Assembly: GCA_001600355.1 (NCBI GenBank)
Contig: BCJU01000004.1
Span: 1,364,001-1,428,000 of the forward strand
DNA from: Meira nashicola
Taxonomy: Eukaryota; Basidiomycota; Exobasidiomycetes; Exobasidiales; Brachybasidiaceae
Length of the DNA: 64,000 bases
Direction of reading: 5' to 3'
Positions 37,865 through 48,314 of the stretch are shown piece by piece. The position numbers and the translations under genes were made by a program. Under the pieces are notes generated by a model. That model had not been told where the DNA came from. It did not search any database and saw only the letters and a list, made by a program, of their open reading frames with translations. Every line of letters starts with the position of its first letter. Position 1 is the first letter of the stretch.

Positions 37865-39217
37865 CTAAGCACCTGCTTTCCAAGTAACGATATCTCCGTC
37901 CACCATTTCATACGTTTTACCGATTTGAGAAATCTTACCGCCTGCTTGAACAGCACTTTCAGATCCCAACTCTTTCAAATCATCAAAGGAGAACTTTTGA
38001 CCACAAACGAATTTTGTTTCAAAGTCTGAGTGAATCACACCGGCTGCTTGTGGTGCCTTTGTTCCACGTCTGATAGTCCATGCACGACATTCAGGTTGAC
38101 CGCATGTGAAGTATCTGATCAAATCTAGTGCATCATAACCACTTCGGATAATACGTGCCAAACTTGGAGTTGTGTTTTCCAGTCCGCCTTCGTTCATTAG
38201 ACGCTCTTCTAAAGCGACAGAGAAGGGAATCAATTGATCTCCAGGGTTGTTTGTGTCGATCCATTCTTTGATCTTTGGCAACCACTTGTTCTTTTTGCGT
38301 TCGTAATCTTTTTCACTCAAATTGACCAAGTAGATTACTGGTTTGGCTGTTAGCAACATCATTGAGTTGATGACATCAATCTGTAAAAAAAAATTGAAGC
38401 AGTGATATTTGTCAGTAATCATGTTTCAAAGTGATTATGTAAAAAGTCAGTCTGTAACTTTTTTTCTCATTTGAACCCCGCGTTAAGAGGTATCGACGAG
38501 CTGGGTTATAAATGATCGAGAGTCTCTGCTCTCTTTTTCATCTTTCAAAAGAGAATACAAATAGAAAACACTTACCTCTTTGTTGTTCCATTCTCCTTTT
38601 CGGACGTCTTTGTTCTCTTCTTTGATCAAATGTAGAACTTTCTCCATCGTGCCTAAATCTTCCTTTTTCTTTCTGTCTTCTAAACTGTTGTTGCCTGCTG
38701 ATCTTGCAGATTTCTTTTGTGTATCGATATGCTTCTCAACCCATTCAATATCTTTTAATCTTAATTCTGTGCTGATAACTTCCATATCACGAACAGGATT
38801 AACATCTCCTTCGACGTGAATGACTTCTGCATCATCGAAACAACGAACGACTTGGAAGATACCATCGACTGAACGAACGTGACTCAAGAAAGCGTTACCT
38901 AAACCTGCACCTGTACTTGCACCTGCCGTTAGACCTGCGATATCGATACATGTTAAAAAAGCAGGTACTTCACTCTTTGGCTTATAGGTTTGACATAGCC
39001 ATGAGAAACGATCATCTGGAACGGGTACTTTTGACTCTTCAGGATCGATGGTAGCATATGGGAAATTTGCAGCTTTACCTAAATCTGCTTTAGCCAAACA
39101 GTTGAAGAAAGAAGATTTACCAACGTTTGGCATTCCAACAATACCGATTCTTAAGTTATTGGATACTTTACCCAAACGGGTCTTTGTTTCAGCGGCAGCG
39201 GCTTTCTTTGGTGCCAT
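37865..39217 (-). CDS. OLA1: Obg-like ATPase Ola1 (YchF family), one intron
   Basis: Exon 1 is 38576-39217 and exon 2 is 37865-38380, separated by a 195-nt intron (38381-38575) with GTAAGT donor and a poly-T/ACAG acceptor, phase 0. The product is 385 aa (human OLA1 396). G1 is GMPNVGKSSFFN, switch NFPYATIDP, G3 DIAGLTAGAS. The NKxD-equivalent region reads VNLSEKDY, the YchF form that prefers ATP to GTP. The TGS domain at the C-terminus has RAWTIRRGTKAPQAAGVIHSDFE. Ola1 binds ribosomes and affects translation and stress tolerance. ATG 39217 sits in an ideal context (ACAAAATGGC). An in-frame ATG at 39334 would add 39 residues; see findings. It is convergent with the His/Pro-rich gene. Confidence 0.93.
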
Positions 39218-40196
39218 TTTTGTTCGTTTTTTAGTTGAGAGTGTAAATGAAGTTGAAAATTGTCTGCTGAATTGTTGTGAACACGATATTGATGGTCGTA
39301 AAAGAGGTGTGATGATCAACACGGTATTCAGCATGCCATCGATAAACAGGAAAGAGATTTAACAGATTAATTCTTCTTAACATCTTTTAACTTCTCAAAT
39401 CTTCTAACCTCACGCACGCACACGCCGTCTTTTCCAAATCAACTTTTGCCACGTGACGGATAGGTACATTTCAATTAAAGGCAAGAATTGACGCGCACGC
39501 ATTTATGGAGACTACATTTGTGCCTGACAGATTATGAAGTCAAGTTTTGGATACGTAAGTAACAATTGCTCGATTATACATATGTATTCTAACCTTATCC
39601 TTAAAACTTCAAAAGCCCAGAAGTAAGGAGTGAGATAGATATAGGATTCCTCTAGTATTGCCGGATAGATAAAAATTATGCTTATATAAGAACGACGAGC
39701 ATAGGTTGTGTTTCAACAGAAGATTGATTAAATTTAGACCCCTGAGGGAGCCGTACAGCGCTGATCAAACGCGCGCGGCAGGCCGAATTCTTAGAAAAAG
39801 TCTTTCCTCTTCTGCTTCTAAAGTGCGTACGGCACGAATGAAATTCATTAAAAATACACTGCGCAATTCCCGCCAAAACCCTTTATAAGGGAATGCGTGT
39901 GTGTAATGCAGGAAAACATTCTATTTTCCATAAAAAATGTACAAACTTTAGGGCTAGCACAGTAAGAGAATGTATGTATTCCTTGGTGCGGTGCTCCGAA
40001 GGTGTCTTTCTTTGCTTATTTGTCTGCCCGCCCATGATTTCGCGTTTCTATTTGGAGCCCAAATCCAAAAATTGCCTTCTTTTGCTCAATAACATACATA
40101 TATCATCACCACTCCTCTATCCATCCTAACGACCGAAACACGATAAGAAGAGGTGGTTTGCGTTCCATTTTCCTACACATCTTTGGTCTATTAAAA
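39218..40196. promoter_or_regulatory. Divergent region OLA1 / GPI-protein gene
   Basis: About 980 nt. It contains CACGTGAC (39450-39457), an ideal bHLH E-box, and ATACATATGTAT (39576-39587), one of the recurring palindromes. GC-rich GCGCGCGGC lies near 39772 and C/T-rich sequence precedes the 40197 ATG. The short frames at 39706, 39893 and 39682 have no coding character. Confidence 0.45.
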
Positions 40197-41607
40197 ATGC
40201 GTCTCTCTATCGCATCGACCTCCGTTGCTGCCATTTTGGCACTTTCTGCCGGTAAAGTGGCTGCACAAGTGGCAGGCGATCCAGTTACATATACAACCGG
40301 TGGTGTTGTTTACACAGCCGTCCTTGATCCCGATCTCGATACTGTTTCCGATAGACCTTATAGCACAGTCGCAGCCGGAGGTGCACTTGGAGGTCAAGTA
40401 GTTACAACAGTAGATGCCAACGGTAATCCTATCACAATCTCCAATGGCGTTACATTGGGAGCTGCAGCAACAACTTCTCCAGTCAGAACAACAGCCTTAA
40501 GAACGACAGCAGCAGCAGTCGGTGGAGGTGTAAGTACTTCTGACGATGACAACACTAATGGCGAATCCAACGTAGACGTTCATTCCAACAACGAACAAGA
40601 CGACCAACAATCGCCTCCAAAACAACTTCATTTCCAACAATTTGATCGACGCGCTTTACACTCAGCCAGCCCTGACCAGCCCAGATTACAACGACGACAG
40701 GTAAGATTCAAAGTTTCATGATGAAGCAAGAACAAAAAGAAGGAAAATTGAAATATAAAAGAAGAGAAATAACGTGCATCATGACTTAAAATGAAGTGCT
40801 TTGTTTCAAGAGGGGTATGAATGAGCAACTCTATGAAGAATTTCATATTCGTGCATAGCATATAAACAATAGTTTGAGATGATCAAATGTGTTCGTTGCA
40901 TCGATTCATTCAAACAGCAAGTCCTTAAAAGAATAGCAAAGGAGCTAAGCAGATCATAGAGAGAGTCTTGATACTCTCCTATACCACGGTCAACGTCATG
41001 CTTATACATATGGTCAAAGAATGGCTGGTCAGGGACAAAGAATTTTTTCCCTTTTTGCTCCTTCCTTCGTTCCCATTTTGCCTTCTTCGTTTTGACCACT
41101 TCATTTGAAGAGGTATTTGCTTGCTTTAGACTTTTTGCTCCTTTCTCTTGCTTTCCCACTCCCCCTTTTCTCTTCTTCTTTTGCGTTCAATCTTGTTTGG
41201 GAGGAAAAGCGGTTTATGGATGATTGAGTCATCATGATCTGTTATTGGTTTGACGATGCATTGCTTCGAGTTATGTTGGAAATAGATTGACCAATGTACT
41301 GATTTTCTTTTTTATTCCTTTTTCTCCAATCCAGGCTGCATTAGGTGGTGGTGGCGGTCAAATCACAAGTCAAACCGGTCTACAGACAATCTCAGGTTAT
41401 GATCCACCCGCAAACACTGCTGTACCTCAACCTACCAATTTTGGTACAGGAACGATTCTTCAACCATCCCAAATTCCTGGTTATACAGGTAAAGAGAATT
41501 CGCAAGGCGTTAGCGGAGGCGGTGTGAGCAGTGATGGCGTTAAACTAAATATTGGCAAATTGGCTTTGGCAAGCACAGCAGGCGCAATTGTATTTGCATT
41601 GCTTTAG
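40197..41607 (+). CDS. Secreted, probably GPI-anchored wall protein, two exons
   Basis: Exon 1 is 40197-40700 and exon 2 is 41335-41607. The 634-nt intron has a GTAAGA donor and a strong polypyrimidine tract before CCAG, phase 0; total 258 aa. The signal peptide is MRLSIASTSVAAILALSAG. The mature part has Thr/Val repeats (VVTTVDANGNPITIS) like fungal wall proteins, a polar region, a Gly-rich run (AALGGGGGQITSQ), and a C-terminal hydrophobic tail (LALASTAGAIVFALL) after SSDGVK, as in GPI signals. A second GTAAGT donor at 40530 is also phase 0 and would skip 57 residues, so alternative splicing is possible. The middle segment (about residues 113-168) looks less protein-like than the rest. No family recognised. 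Confidence 0.7.
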
Positions 41608-42026
41608 GAAGGTTACGTTGATCAACATTTTTTTTGCCTTCTCTTTCCGTTGATCGGGAATATCGACAATCGTGCACAGGTAGGAGTAATAATTCCATGA
41701 CTGTTGCGAATGCTTTGATGCAGTCAACCAACAATATACAACATTCAAGCTTTTTTTTTGTTTTGAATACACTCAGCACTCTTTCTATATTTTTACTACA
41801 TTTCTCTATTTGGACAATCTATGAACCGTTTATACTGTCTGTTGAGCGAGCGTGAATTGTATGAAATGTTGGCGAAATCAACTCTGTTTTTGCCTTTTGC
41901 GCCGCAATACGCCGACATGTGCGCCATTTGCATTTGAGAGTTCTCGATTAGAGATATAAATACAGGAAAAGTAGTTTAAAAGGATTATCATCATCTATCA
42001 AAATACAAGCGTTCGTCATCATCATC
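41608..42026. promoter_or_regulatory. Promoter region with TATA box before the 42027 gene
   Basis: 419 nt between two + strand genes. TATAAATA at 41955-41962 is about 65-70 nt before the ATG at 42027 and is the clear core promoter. The rest is the 3' end of the GPI-protein gene. A CAT repeat runs into the start codon. Confidence 0.55.
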
Positions 42027-43181
42027 ATGGTTTTGAAAAAAGTATTCCTTGCGAATGCATTTGTTTGCTTTTATTTTCTTCAATTCGCAACAAAAGTGAA
42101 TGCTTACGATTTTACCAATTTTGCCAATCAACAAAAAGCAATTTTGATGCCCAGCAATATGCAAGGAATAAAAGTTAAACCATCAAACAACAAATTTAAT
42201 AATAATTCTGACAATAATAATTTCAATCATGCAATTCAAAGTGATAGATCAATCGTTCCTGAACAAACTCCAATTTCTTGGTTCTTTGCTAAGTTATACG
42301 GAATTGAAGAACCGATAGAAGGAGAAAGGAGAATGGACGAAGCTACAAAGATGTACTTTAATATAACTGATGAAAATCAACAAAGGCATGGAAATGGGAC
42401 AAGATTTAAAGATACATTACAAGAAGAAGAATCAGTAAAATATAACGTTTCTCATTTAGGATTATTAGATCCTTTTGCAAAACATTCAACAAAACTTTCT
42501 TATGATTATAAAATTGAAGTTGGTGAACCGCATAATAATGGTAAAGGATCAATTGTTTCTTTGTTAAATGGAACGATATTCCCGCTTGGAAGTGTAGGAG
42601 CAATGTCTGCTTTGGGATGGCGAGGAGGAACGAATGAGACGCATAAACAACGTGATCATGGATCAAATAATTCAACTTCAACTTCCTCGAATTCTTCCTC
42701 TTCTACTTCTTCCAATAATCATACCACTTTTTCAAATCATACACAAACTAACAATTCAACTTCAATCGTTCCTCAAGATGGTTTAAGCGGTATATGGCTT
42801 GCATTCACTTCTCAACATGCATTAACGGGTGGATATATTTTACATTCAGAACAACTTTCAATTGCAAATAACGCAGTTTATCACAACGTTACTTTTCGCA
42901 GTAATTTTACCATTAATTCACATGGCTTTTTCGATTTCACATTTACCATAGGAGTTGTGGATGAACGTGATCAATATTTAAAAATGATGGCAAAAAATCT
43001 AACAAAAAATGAAAAAGAAAAAAATAATTTTAACGAAAGAAGATTAGGCGATGAACCTGTCATCAATCCCATTCGATTAGAAGGACCAAAATGTGTTGAA
43101 TTGAAAGGAACGAATAATACTGAAGCGATTTTTAGAATGCGTTGTAAAGGCAACAAAGTACACCTTTTCGCTGATATATGA
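42027..43181 (+). CDS. Secreted Asn-rich glycoprotein of unknown function
   Basis: This encodes 384 aa. An N-terminal signal sequence (VFLANAFVCFYFLQFATKVNA) is followed by an Asn-rich spacer and a Ser/Thr/Asn-rich low-complexity stretch (about 210-245). A C-terminal beta-rich part follows with several sequons (NVTF, NFTI) and two Cys (GPKCVEL, MRCKGNK). About fifteen N-glycosylation sequons can be counted by eye. No membrane anchor. No family recognised. The gene is AT-rich with many AAT and CAA codons, more so than the housekeeping genes. It is convergent with the next secreted-protein gene, only 76 nt apart. Confidence 0.75.
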   Translation: MVLKKVFLANAFVCFYFLQFATKVNAYDFTNFANQQKAILMPSNMQGIKVKPSNNKFNNNSDNNNFNHAIQSDRSIVPEQTPISWFFAKLYGIEEPIEGERRMDEATKMYFNITDENQQRHGNGTRFKDTLQEEESVKYNVSHLGLLDPFAKHSTKLSYDYKIEVGEPHNNGKGSIVSLLNGTIFPLGSVGAMSALGWRGGTNETHKQRDHGSNNSTSTSSNSSSSTSSNNHTTFSNHTQTNNSTSIVPQDGLSGIWLAFTSQHALTGGYILHSEQLSIANNAVYHNVTFRSNFTINSHGFFDFTFTIGVVDERDQYLKMMAKNLTKNEKEKNNFNERRLGDEPVINPIRLEGPKCVELKGTNNTEAIFRMRCKGNKVHLFADI

Positions 43182-43257
43182 AAATAGATTGTCGTCGTCA
43201 CATCTACTTTAATTTTGTACGTAATATGATGCAAAAATTGACATGCATTTATTCTTC

Positions 43258-44307
43258 TTAGGTACTGCTTGTGCTATTAGTAGATCCTTTAGAAGTCGGG
43301 CTGGAAGTACTGTCTGTGCTGGTGTCTTCCTTTGCAGGTGCTTCATCGGTCGTGTTTTCTGTCTTCTTACTAGAATCATTGGTAGTTTGAGCTGGCTTTT
43401 TATCGTCAGTGTTTGTGTCATCCCCCGTTTTGGATGTATCGCCTTTGGATTCCTGTACGCCAGAGCTCGTATCATCCGAATTCTTTTTTTCTGTAGAGGT
43501 TGAATTTGAAGACGATTGATTTTCAAATACTTTTCTCAATGCTTTCGCCTCTTCTTTTGCCTTTGCTTCTGTCCATTTGAGTTTATCAATAACTTCTTGT
43601 GTGAAATCTTTAACAGGATCACCTGGATTTTCTCCAGTTGGATCATATTGTGAAACTTCATAACAACCAACATCAATCGTAACAACGATTTCATCAATAA
43701 TTTTTGATTTATCAAATTGTTGTTGAAAGTGAAACCAACCAAAAGTTTCATTCTTTGCAAAATTTTCGGATCCAGAAATTAAACTTTCACTGCAACATGC
43801 AATCCAATTTGTTCGATGAGTTGCCAACCATGTCTTTACTGTCAATTTTTTCGAAAGTAAGGCATGTGCTTCAGATACATTTGGCGCGAAATAAGCTTCC
43901 CTACAAGAGAAAGAAGAACAATCATTCAATTAATCATACTTGTTCACCATTTGTCATTGTTCTACTCACAGTAACGTGTAATCATCAGTCGATTTCGAAT
44001 TAGATGCGGAAGTAGAAGTCTTGTTGGTTTTTGTATCATCCGAGCCAGATTTACCATCAGTTCCATCACGTTTTTGATGTACGACACCACGTTTTCTCAA
44101 TTGCGAAGATGAAAGACTTCTTTTGATACCCCCACTCAAATTGTACAATCGAGCAGGTTCATTAAATCCTCTTCTATGAATAGCATATTTGAGATTAGTC
44201 AAAGATACCTCTGAAGAAGAACTTAAAACCAACAAAAGCGAACTGAAAAAGCATAAAATTCCAAAACCCAACCATTGCTTTGTATTGATTGTCGTTGAGG
44301 AACGCAT
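43258..44307 (-). CDS. Secreted or signal-anchored protein of unknown function, two exons
   Basis: Exon 1 is 43970-44307 and exon 2 is 43258-43900, joined across a 69-nt intron (GTGAGT...TAG) at codon phase 2, giving 326 aa. The N-terminus has a basic stretch, then a hydrophobic segment (WLGFGILCFFSSLLLVLSS): a signal peptide or anchor. After a dibasic-rich spacer (RRGF, RKRGVV, QKRD; possible Kex2 sites) comes a compact domain (about 115-225) with CC and a later Cys (WIACCSES, IDVGCYEV), then a Ser/Thr/Asp-rich tail to the end. No family recognised. The hydrophilic tail and processing sites suggest an exported product. Confidence 0.72.
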
Positions 44308-44812
44308 TTTGAGAAAGTTGTTCTCTTACGATGTTGAGATAAAAAACGAATGTTTGAATAACTTAGAAGAAGCACGGTAAATGCGTGGTGAAAAAGACAA
44401 AGAGCGGAATTGGAGGAGGCGTTTTGTGAGAGAGGAGTGAGTAAAACGGCATTCCAAAACGAAAAAGTAGTCAAGCCAAGGGGTTATTTAAACAAACGAC
44501 TCGGTGACGTCGTGTGTATGTGTTTAAATATAAAAGGGCGCAAAATGAGCTGAAAGTGAAAGAAGAAAACAAAAAACGGAGCAGCGTGTACGTCCGTCCG
44601 CTATTTATGCGGCACAATACTATATTTTGCACGGCAGCGATCGACAATTAAGCTTCCGCTCTTTATTATATATATTAATCACATCCGTTTTGTAAAGTAA
44701 AATATTCTACTCACAGACGAGTAAAAAAAGATTTAATGCATTGATTCAAATACAAGTACAAAAATGATCTCAAACGGAATATTCGTGTAAAAAGTGATCA
44801 TTCATATTCAAT
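44308..44812. other. Intergenic region with an orphan TATA box
   Basis: 505 nt between two minus-strand genes. TATAAAAG in + orientation at 44529-44536 has no + strand gene downstream; the next feature is the 3' end of a minus-strand gene. It may be chance or mark a non-coding antisense transcript. Otherwise AT-rich with no repeat. Confidence 0.35.
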
Positions 44813-47398
44813 TCAATTATGTTCTTGGAACAAATGGCGCCAACCCCACCTTAATGTACCGCCAGGCGTCATTGCTCCGCTGTTTACAGAACGACCAGAG
44901 GCGTTTAAGTAAGAGTCACCTTGTAATGCATTGGCATGATTTGCTCCGTTTAAGCCAAGAAGCTCATTTCTATTACTCGATTGTAAATCAGGATTAATAT
45001 TCATGCCGCCCGCAAGTGCAACTCTTTGAATACTTTCACGCATCGGATCAACATATCTTCTGGTAACGATGTGATTCTTTGTCGCATTTAATGCAGCCCA
45101 TGTCAATGCAACCGCTCGCAAATTCTTTGCATCAACATATTCCCCACCTTGACCATCGCTATCAAGCATGCCATGTTCGCCTCCTCCCCCGTTCATCTCG
45201 CTTTCATCAAGTGGGAATGGACTATCGTTTGTGTTCGTGAGCCCATGAATGAAATGTAATGGTGTAGCATTGGGTCCATTTATGTAAATTCCTCCTGCTC
45301 CCAAACCAGCTCCTTCACCTGGACCTGCATATGTTCCCGTCGAAATGCCTCTGCCATGACTGCCGCTATCACCCAAGCCAGCAGCATTGGCCAAAGCGGG
45401 AGCAAATGATGATTCGAATTCGTCATTGTCAATGCAAGTGGCTAATAATGCTTGAATAGTTTGTGATTTTTGAATAGCTGGACCACTAAGACCATAATCC
45501 ATCACATATCGAACAGTTGTGCCATCAGAAGGTGTTACAGTTCCACTGTCATCCCTTGATGATACACCATGTCGATTTTCACCTTCTTCCTCTTCATGTT
45601 CTGGAATCTTTGCATGTCCGACACTTGCTCGCGTGAAATTTTCATCAAACAGACTACCTCTTACCACCAACTCTTCCGCACTTTTGAAATCATCCTGTCG
45701 ATTAACAAAAACACTGATCGTTGGCTTATTATACCGTGCTAATGACTTAGCCGTTGGACCATCACCTTTGATGCCCATGAAATATTTTGTTCCGCTATTA
45801 GCCAACATTTGTGAAGCTGTGCTTGGATTCGAGGCTCCCGTATTGATTTCGTCACCACTTCGACCTCTTGACATTCGTAATTTGTTTGCCAAGCGAGCTG
45901 CTTCAGAAGGTCCTGTACTGCTCGAGCTACTACCTATACCCTTTCCACCTTCAAAAGATAGACTTCTTCTAGCATGATCACGATCATGCGGTAAAGAAAA
46001 AGCAGATTGTGAAGAAATTGAATTCGCTGCCCCAATTGAAGCACGTTGCATAGCTTCTAAAGCTCTCGAAGTTTGAGCGCCTGTCGACTCCGCCTTGATA
46101 GAATCGTGTGAAACTGTACCCAAAGTAGGTGCGACGCCAGGTAAATTGATGAAACTTGACCTTGAGCTGCTCACGCTCGACTTTCTTCGTCTTTCCATCG
46201 AATCAGTCGTTCCAAATCGGTACTGTGGTGTTGAATCTGATGTACGATCGTGTAGCCGGCTAAAGTCGCTGGGACTAACAATGATTCCAGTGCCAAGATT
46301 AGAATCAGAAGAGCGATGGCCGACATTCCTACCCTGTTCACTTCCACGAATACCTTCAATTCCATGTCGTCCACCAGCAAATGCATACTCTGTACTTAGT
46401 TGAGGAGGAGCATAAACAGATGATTCTCGTGGTAGCAAAGACATCCTCTTTTTAGCCGATCGCGTAGACATGGGTGATGATGTGACGCCCCTCACTTCAT
46501 CTTTGACGCCTGTGAGCGTATGTGTTGACGCAGATGATGCATGTCGTGAAAGCAGTGCTGGTTGCCGTTCAATGATCTTTTGTTCTTCTGGACTGGAAGA
46601 GATTGCACGAGAAGCTTCTTCTCCAGGTGTAACAGCTAGAGTCTCATCAGACGATTGACGGGTGTGTTGACCATTTGAAGTGTGGGTGTCTTGATGAGTA
46701 ACAGATTGAGGTGTCGTGAGAGGTGTAGGTTCATCGTCTGTAATGATGTGTGGTTTCGCAAGAGGTGTTTGGTCAGGCTGAACGACAGATGGTGTGGTGA
46801 TTTGCTCCGGAGGTATTTTGTTAGCATCATTGCCTATCTGAAAGCCTTCGTGAGTCTTAGCTGTAGCTTTTGCTTTGCCCTTAGCATCCTTCTTGCCAAA
46901 TACTAAACCTTCATCCGGTTCTTCTTCACTATCTTCTTGTGATTTTGCGTTGCTTGTCGTATCTGTGTCTGTCGTCTGATCAGCACTTGTCCAACCTTCG
47001 TCATCTTCGGTTTCTTGTTGAGCAATATGTTGTTCTTCACTTTTGCCTCTTTTTATTTTGCTCTTGTTTGAGCTTTGTCCGGTAGCATTCATGATTTGTG
47101 AATATGATTTGCTTCGTTTTGAATGTGCAAGGTTAGTGCTACTACTTCCACCTCCGATGCGATGCAAACGATCGGAAGATTTATTCCTTGCATGCGCTCC
47201 TCCTAGTGCTCTACCTTCATCTGATCCTTTAGTGGACATCATCAGGCTAGGATCTACAAATCTTTGTCTATGTGTTCCACCGCCTGACACACTTCCTCGC
47301 TTTCCATGGGAGGTTGTATTATTGCCGCCTGCTTGTGCTCCCATAGAATGATCTCCTCCTCCGCTACTTCCTTTCCTTCTCATTGTTGTTGCAGCCAT
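44813..47398 (-). CDS. Large disordered protein of unknown function
   Basis: This encodes 861 aa, intronless. Almost all of it is Ser/Gly/Thr/Asp-rich. Landmarks are an N-terminal basic-serine region (HSKRSKSYSQIM), an acidic Trp motif DDEGWTSAD (about residue 145), and a segment that looks folded (about 540-600; GTKYFMGIKGDGP, KPTISVFVNRQDDF). The C-terminal region has some helix (ALTWAALNATKNHIV, RESIQRVALAGG). There is no signal peptide or membrane segment. A basic/Ser region followed by an acidic Trp motif is reminiscent of Tco89-type TORC1 subunits, but too weak to name it. Probably a cytoplasmic or nuclear regulatory protein with many phosphorylation sites. Confidence 0.72.
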   Translation of the reverse strand: MAATTMRRKGSSGGGDHSMGAQAGGNNTTSHGKRGSVSGGGTHRQRFVDPSLMMSTKGSDEGRALGGAHARNKSSDRLHRIGGGSSSTNLAHSKRSKSYSQIMNATGQSSNKSKIKRGKSEEQHIAQQETEDDEGWTSADQTTDTDTTSNAKSQEDSEEEPDEGLVFGKKDAKGKAKATAKTHEGFQIGNDANKIPPEQITTPSVVQPDQTPLAKPHIITDDEPTPLTTPQSVTHQDTHTSNGQHTRQSSDETLAVTPGEEASRAISSSPEEQKIIERQPALLSRHASSASTHTLTGVKDEVRGVTSSPMSTRSAKKRMSLLPRESSVYAPPQLSTEYAFAGGRHGIEGIRGSEQGRNVGHRSSDSNLGTGIIVSPSDFSRLHDRTSDSTPQYRFGTTDSMERRRKSSVSSSRSSFINLPGVAPTLGTVSHDSIKAESTGAQTSRALEAMQRASIGAANSISSQSAFSLPHDRDHARRSLSFEGGKGIGSSSSSTGPSEAARLANKLRMSRGRSGDEINTGASNPSTASQMLANSGTKYFMGIKGDGPTAKSLARYNKPTISVFVNRQDDFKSAEELVVRGSLFDENFTRASVGHAKIPEHEEEEGENRHGVSSRDDSGTVTPSDGTTVRYVMDYGLSGPAIQKSQTIQALLATCIDNDEFESSFAPALANAAGLGDSGSHGRGISTGTYAGPGEGAGLGAGGIYINGPNATPLHFIHGLTNTNDSPFPLDESEMNGGGGEHGMLDSDGQGGEYVDAKNLRAVALTWAALNATKNHIVTRRYVDPMRESIQRVALAGGMNINPDLQSSNRNELLGLNGANHANALQGDSYLNASGRSVNSGAMTPGGTLRWGWRHLFQEHN

Positions 47399-48314
47399 TT
47401 TGTTGATGATTTGGTGCCCCTATGACCGAATCAGGCTGTTAAGTTGTATAGCATCGACGAACTCAATCAATTTTCGCCTTTAGTAATGCCGCGTAATATC
47501 TACCAAGCAATCTCCCCGCAAAGATTGACGCCAAGAGAAGAAAAAAAAACCGGTGATGGGGAGATACGGGGAGATAGATGGACAAGGGATATGTATGTGT
47601 GTGCGTGATTATGTTTGGATGAGATTGTGATTTGATTTAGTGAAAATGGATGCTCGTGTGTCTGACATTTTTTTATTAAAAAACGGGGTTTTAGATTGGC
47701 GGCTTTTCTATACCTCGCTGGGGCCCTCTCTTACACTTTCGTGGCGTACTCAAGCACAGGCAGACACGTACATTCGTTATCCAATCGCGCTGCGCTTTAA
47801 GCGTCTGGCGCTACACCTGTATTATGTTTGTACAAAATCCATAATGAAGCGGGCGACCATAACTACACAGCTAAAGGCAAGATGGGCGATGGCGATGCCA
47901 TCATTTAGCACTTCCACTTGCATGCATCGGATTCAAAGAAGATTGGGGCTCCATAAAATTTGTCATATTTTTCACCGCAATCTTTACGGGGGTTAGATTG
48001 ATGTGAAATAAAAATGAAAGGTTGGTGTAATCATTTGCAAAGGTAGAGCATACATTCTACTTTTTATGTACGAGTCAATCCCCGTTTGTTAAGACTGAGG
48101 GGCGTAAGTGCTGGTATAATGTGAGTTCGGGTCGTACGATGAATGAGATCCGCAAACGTGCTATTAGGGTACAGCAATACTCGTCATCAAAATTGAAAGC
48201 AAAAAATGCAAATTGAAAAACAAAAATGGTATAAGAAAAAGCATTTTGTGCCACTTTTCGATAATTTTACTTTATCACCTCTTTGAAACAGATAAGGGGG
48301 AGCTATTTATCAAT
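47399..48314. promoter_or_regulatory. Divergent region with GC boxes and TGCATGCA
   Basis: 916 nt. GCGCTGCGC (47787-47795) and TGCATGCA (47919-47926) sit in a locally GC-richer block (47690-47960). The 118-codon + frame at 47640-47996 overlaps this block but has no coding character. No TATA box for the 48315 gene was found. Confidence 0.4.

Noticed and set aside
38391..38575. Possible C/D-box snoRNA in the OLA1 intron (AAGATGA and CTGA boxes)
   Set aside because: The C-box has a mismatch, there is no flanking complementary stem, and the CTGA copies fit branch-point sequence.
40806..41159. 117-codon minus-strand frame inside the long intron of the GPI-protein gene
   Set aside because: Low-complexity Lys/Phe content from A/T-rich DNA, no start context or homology; most likely intron sequence.
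47640..47996. 118-codon + frame with many Arg and His
   Set aside because: It lies in a GC-richer regulatory block with recurring motifs, has no recognisable domain, and its composition looks random.
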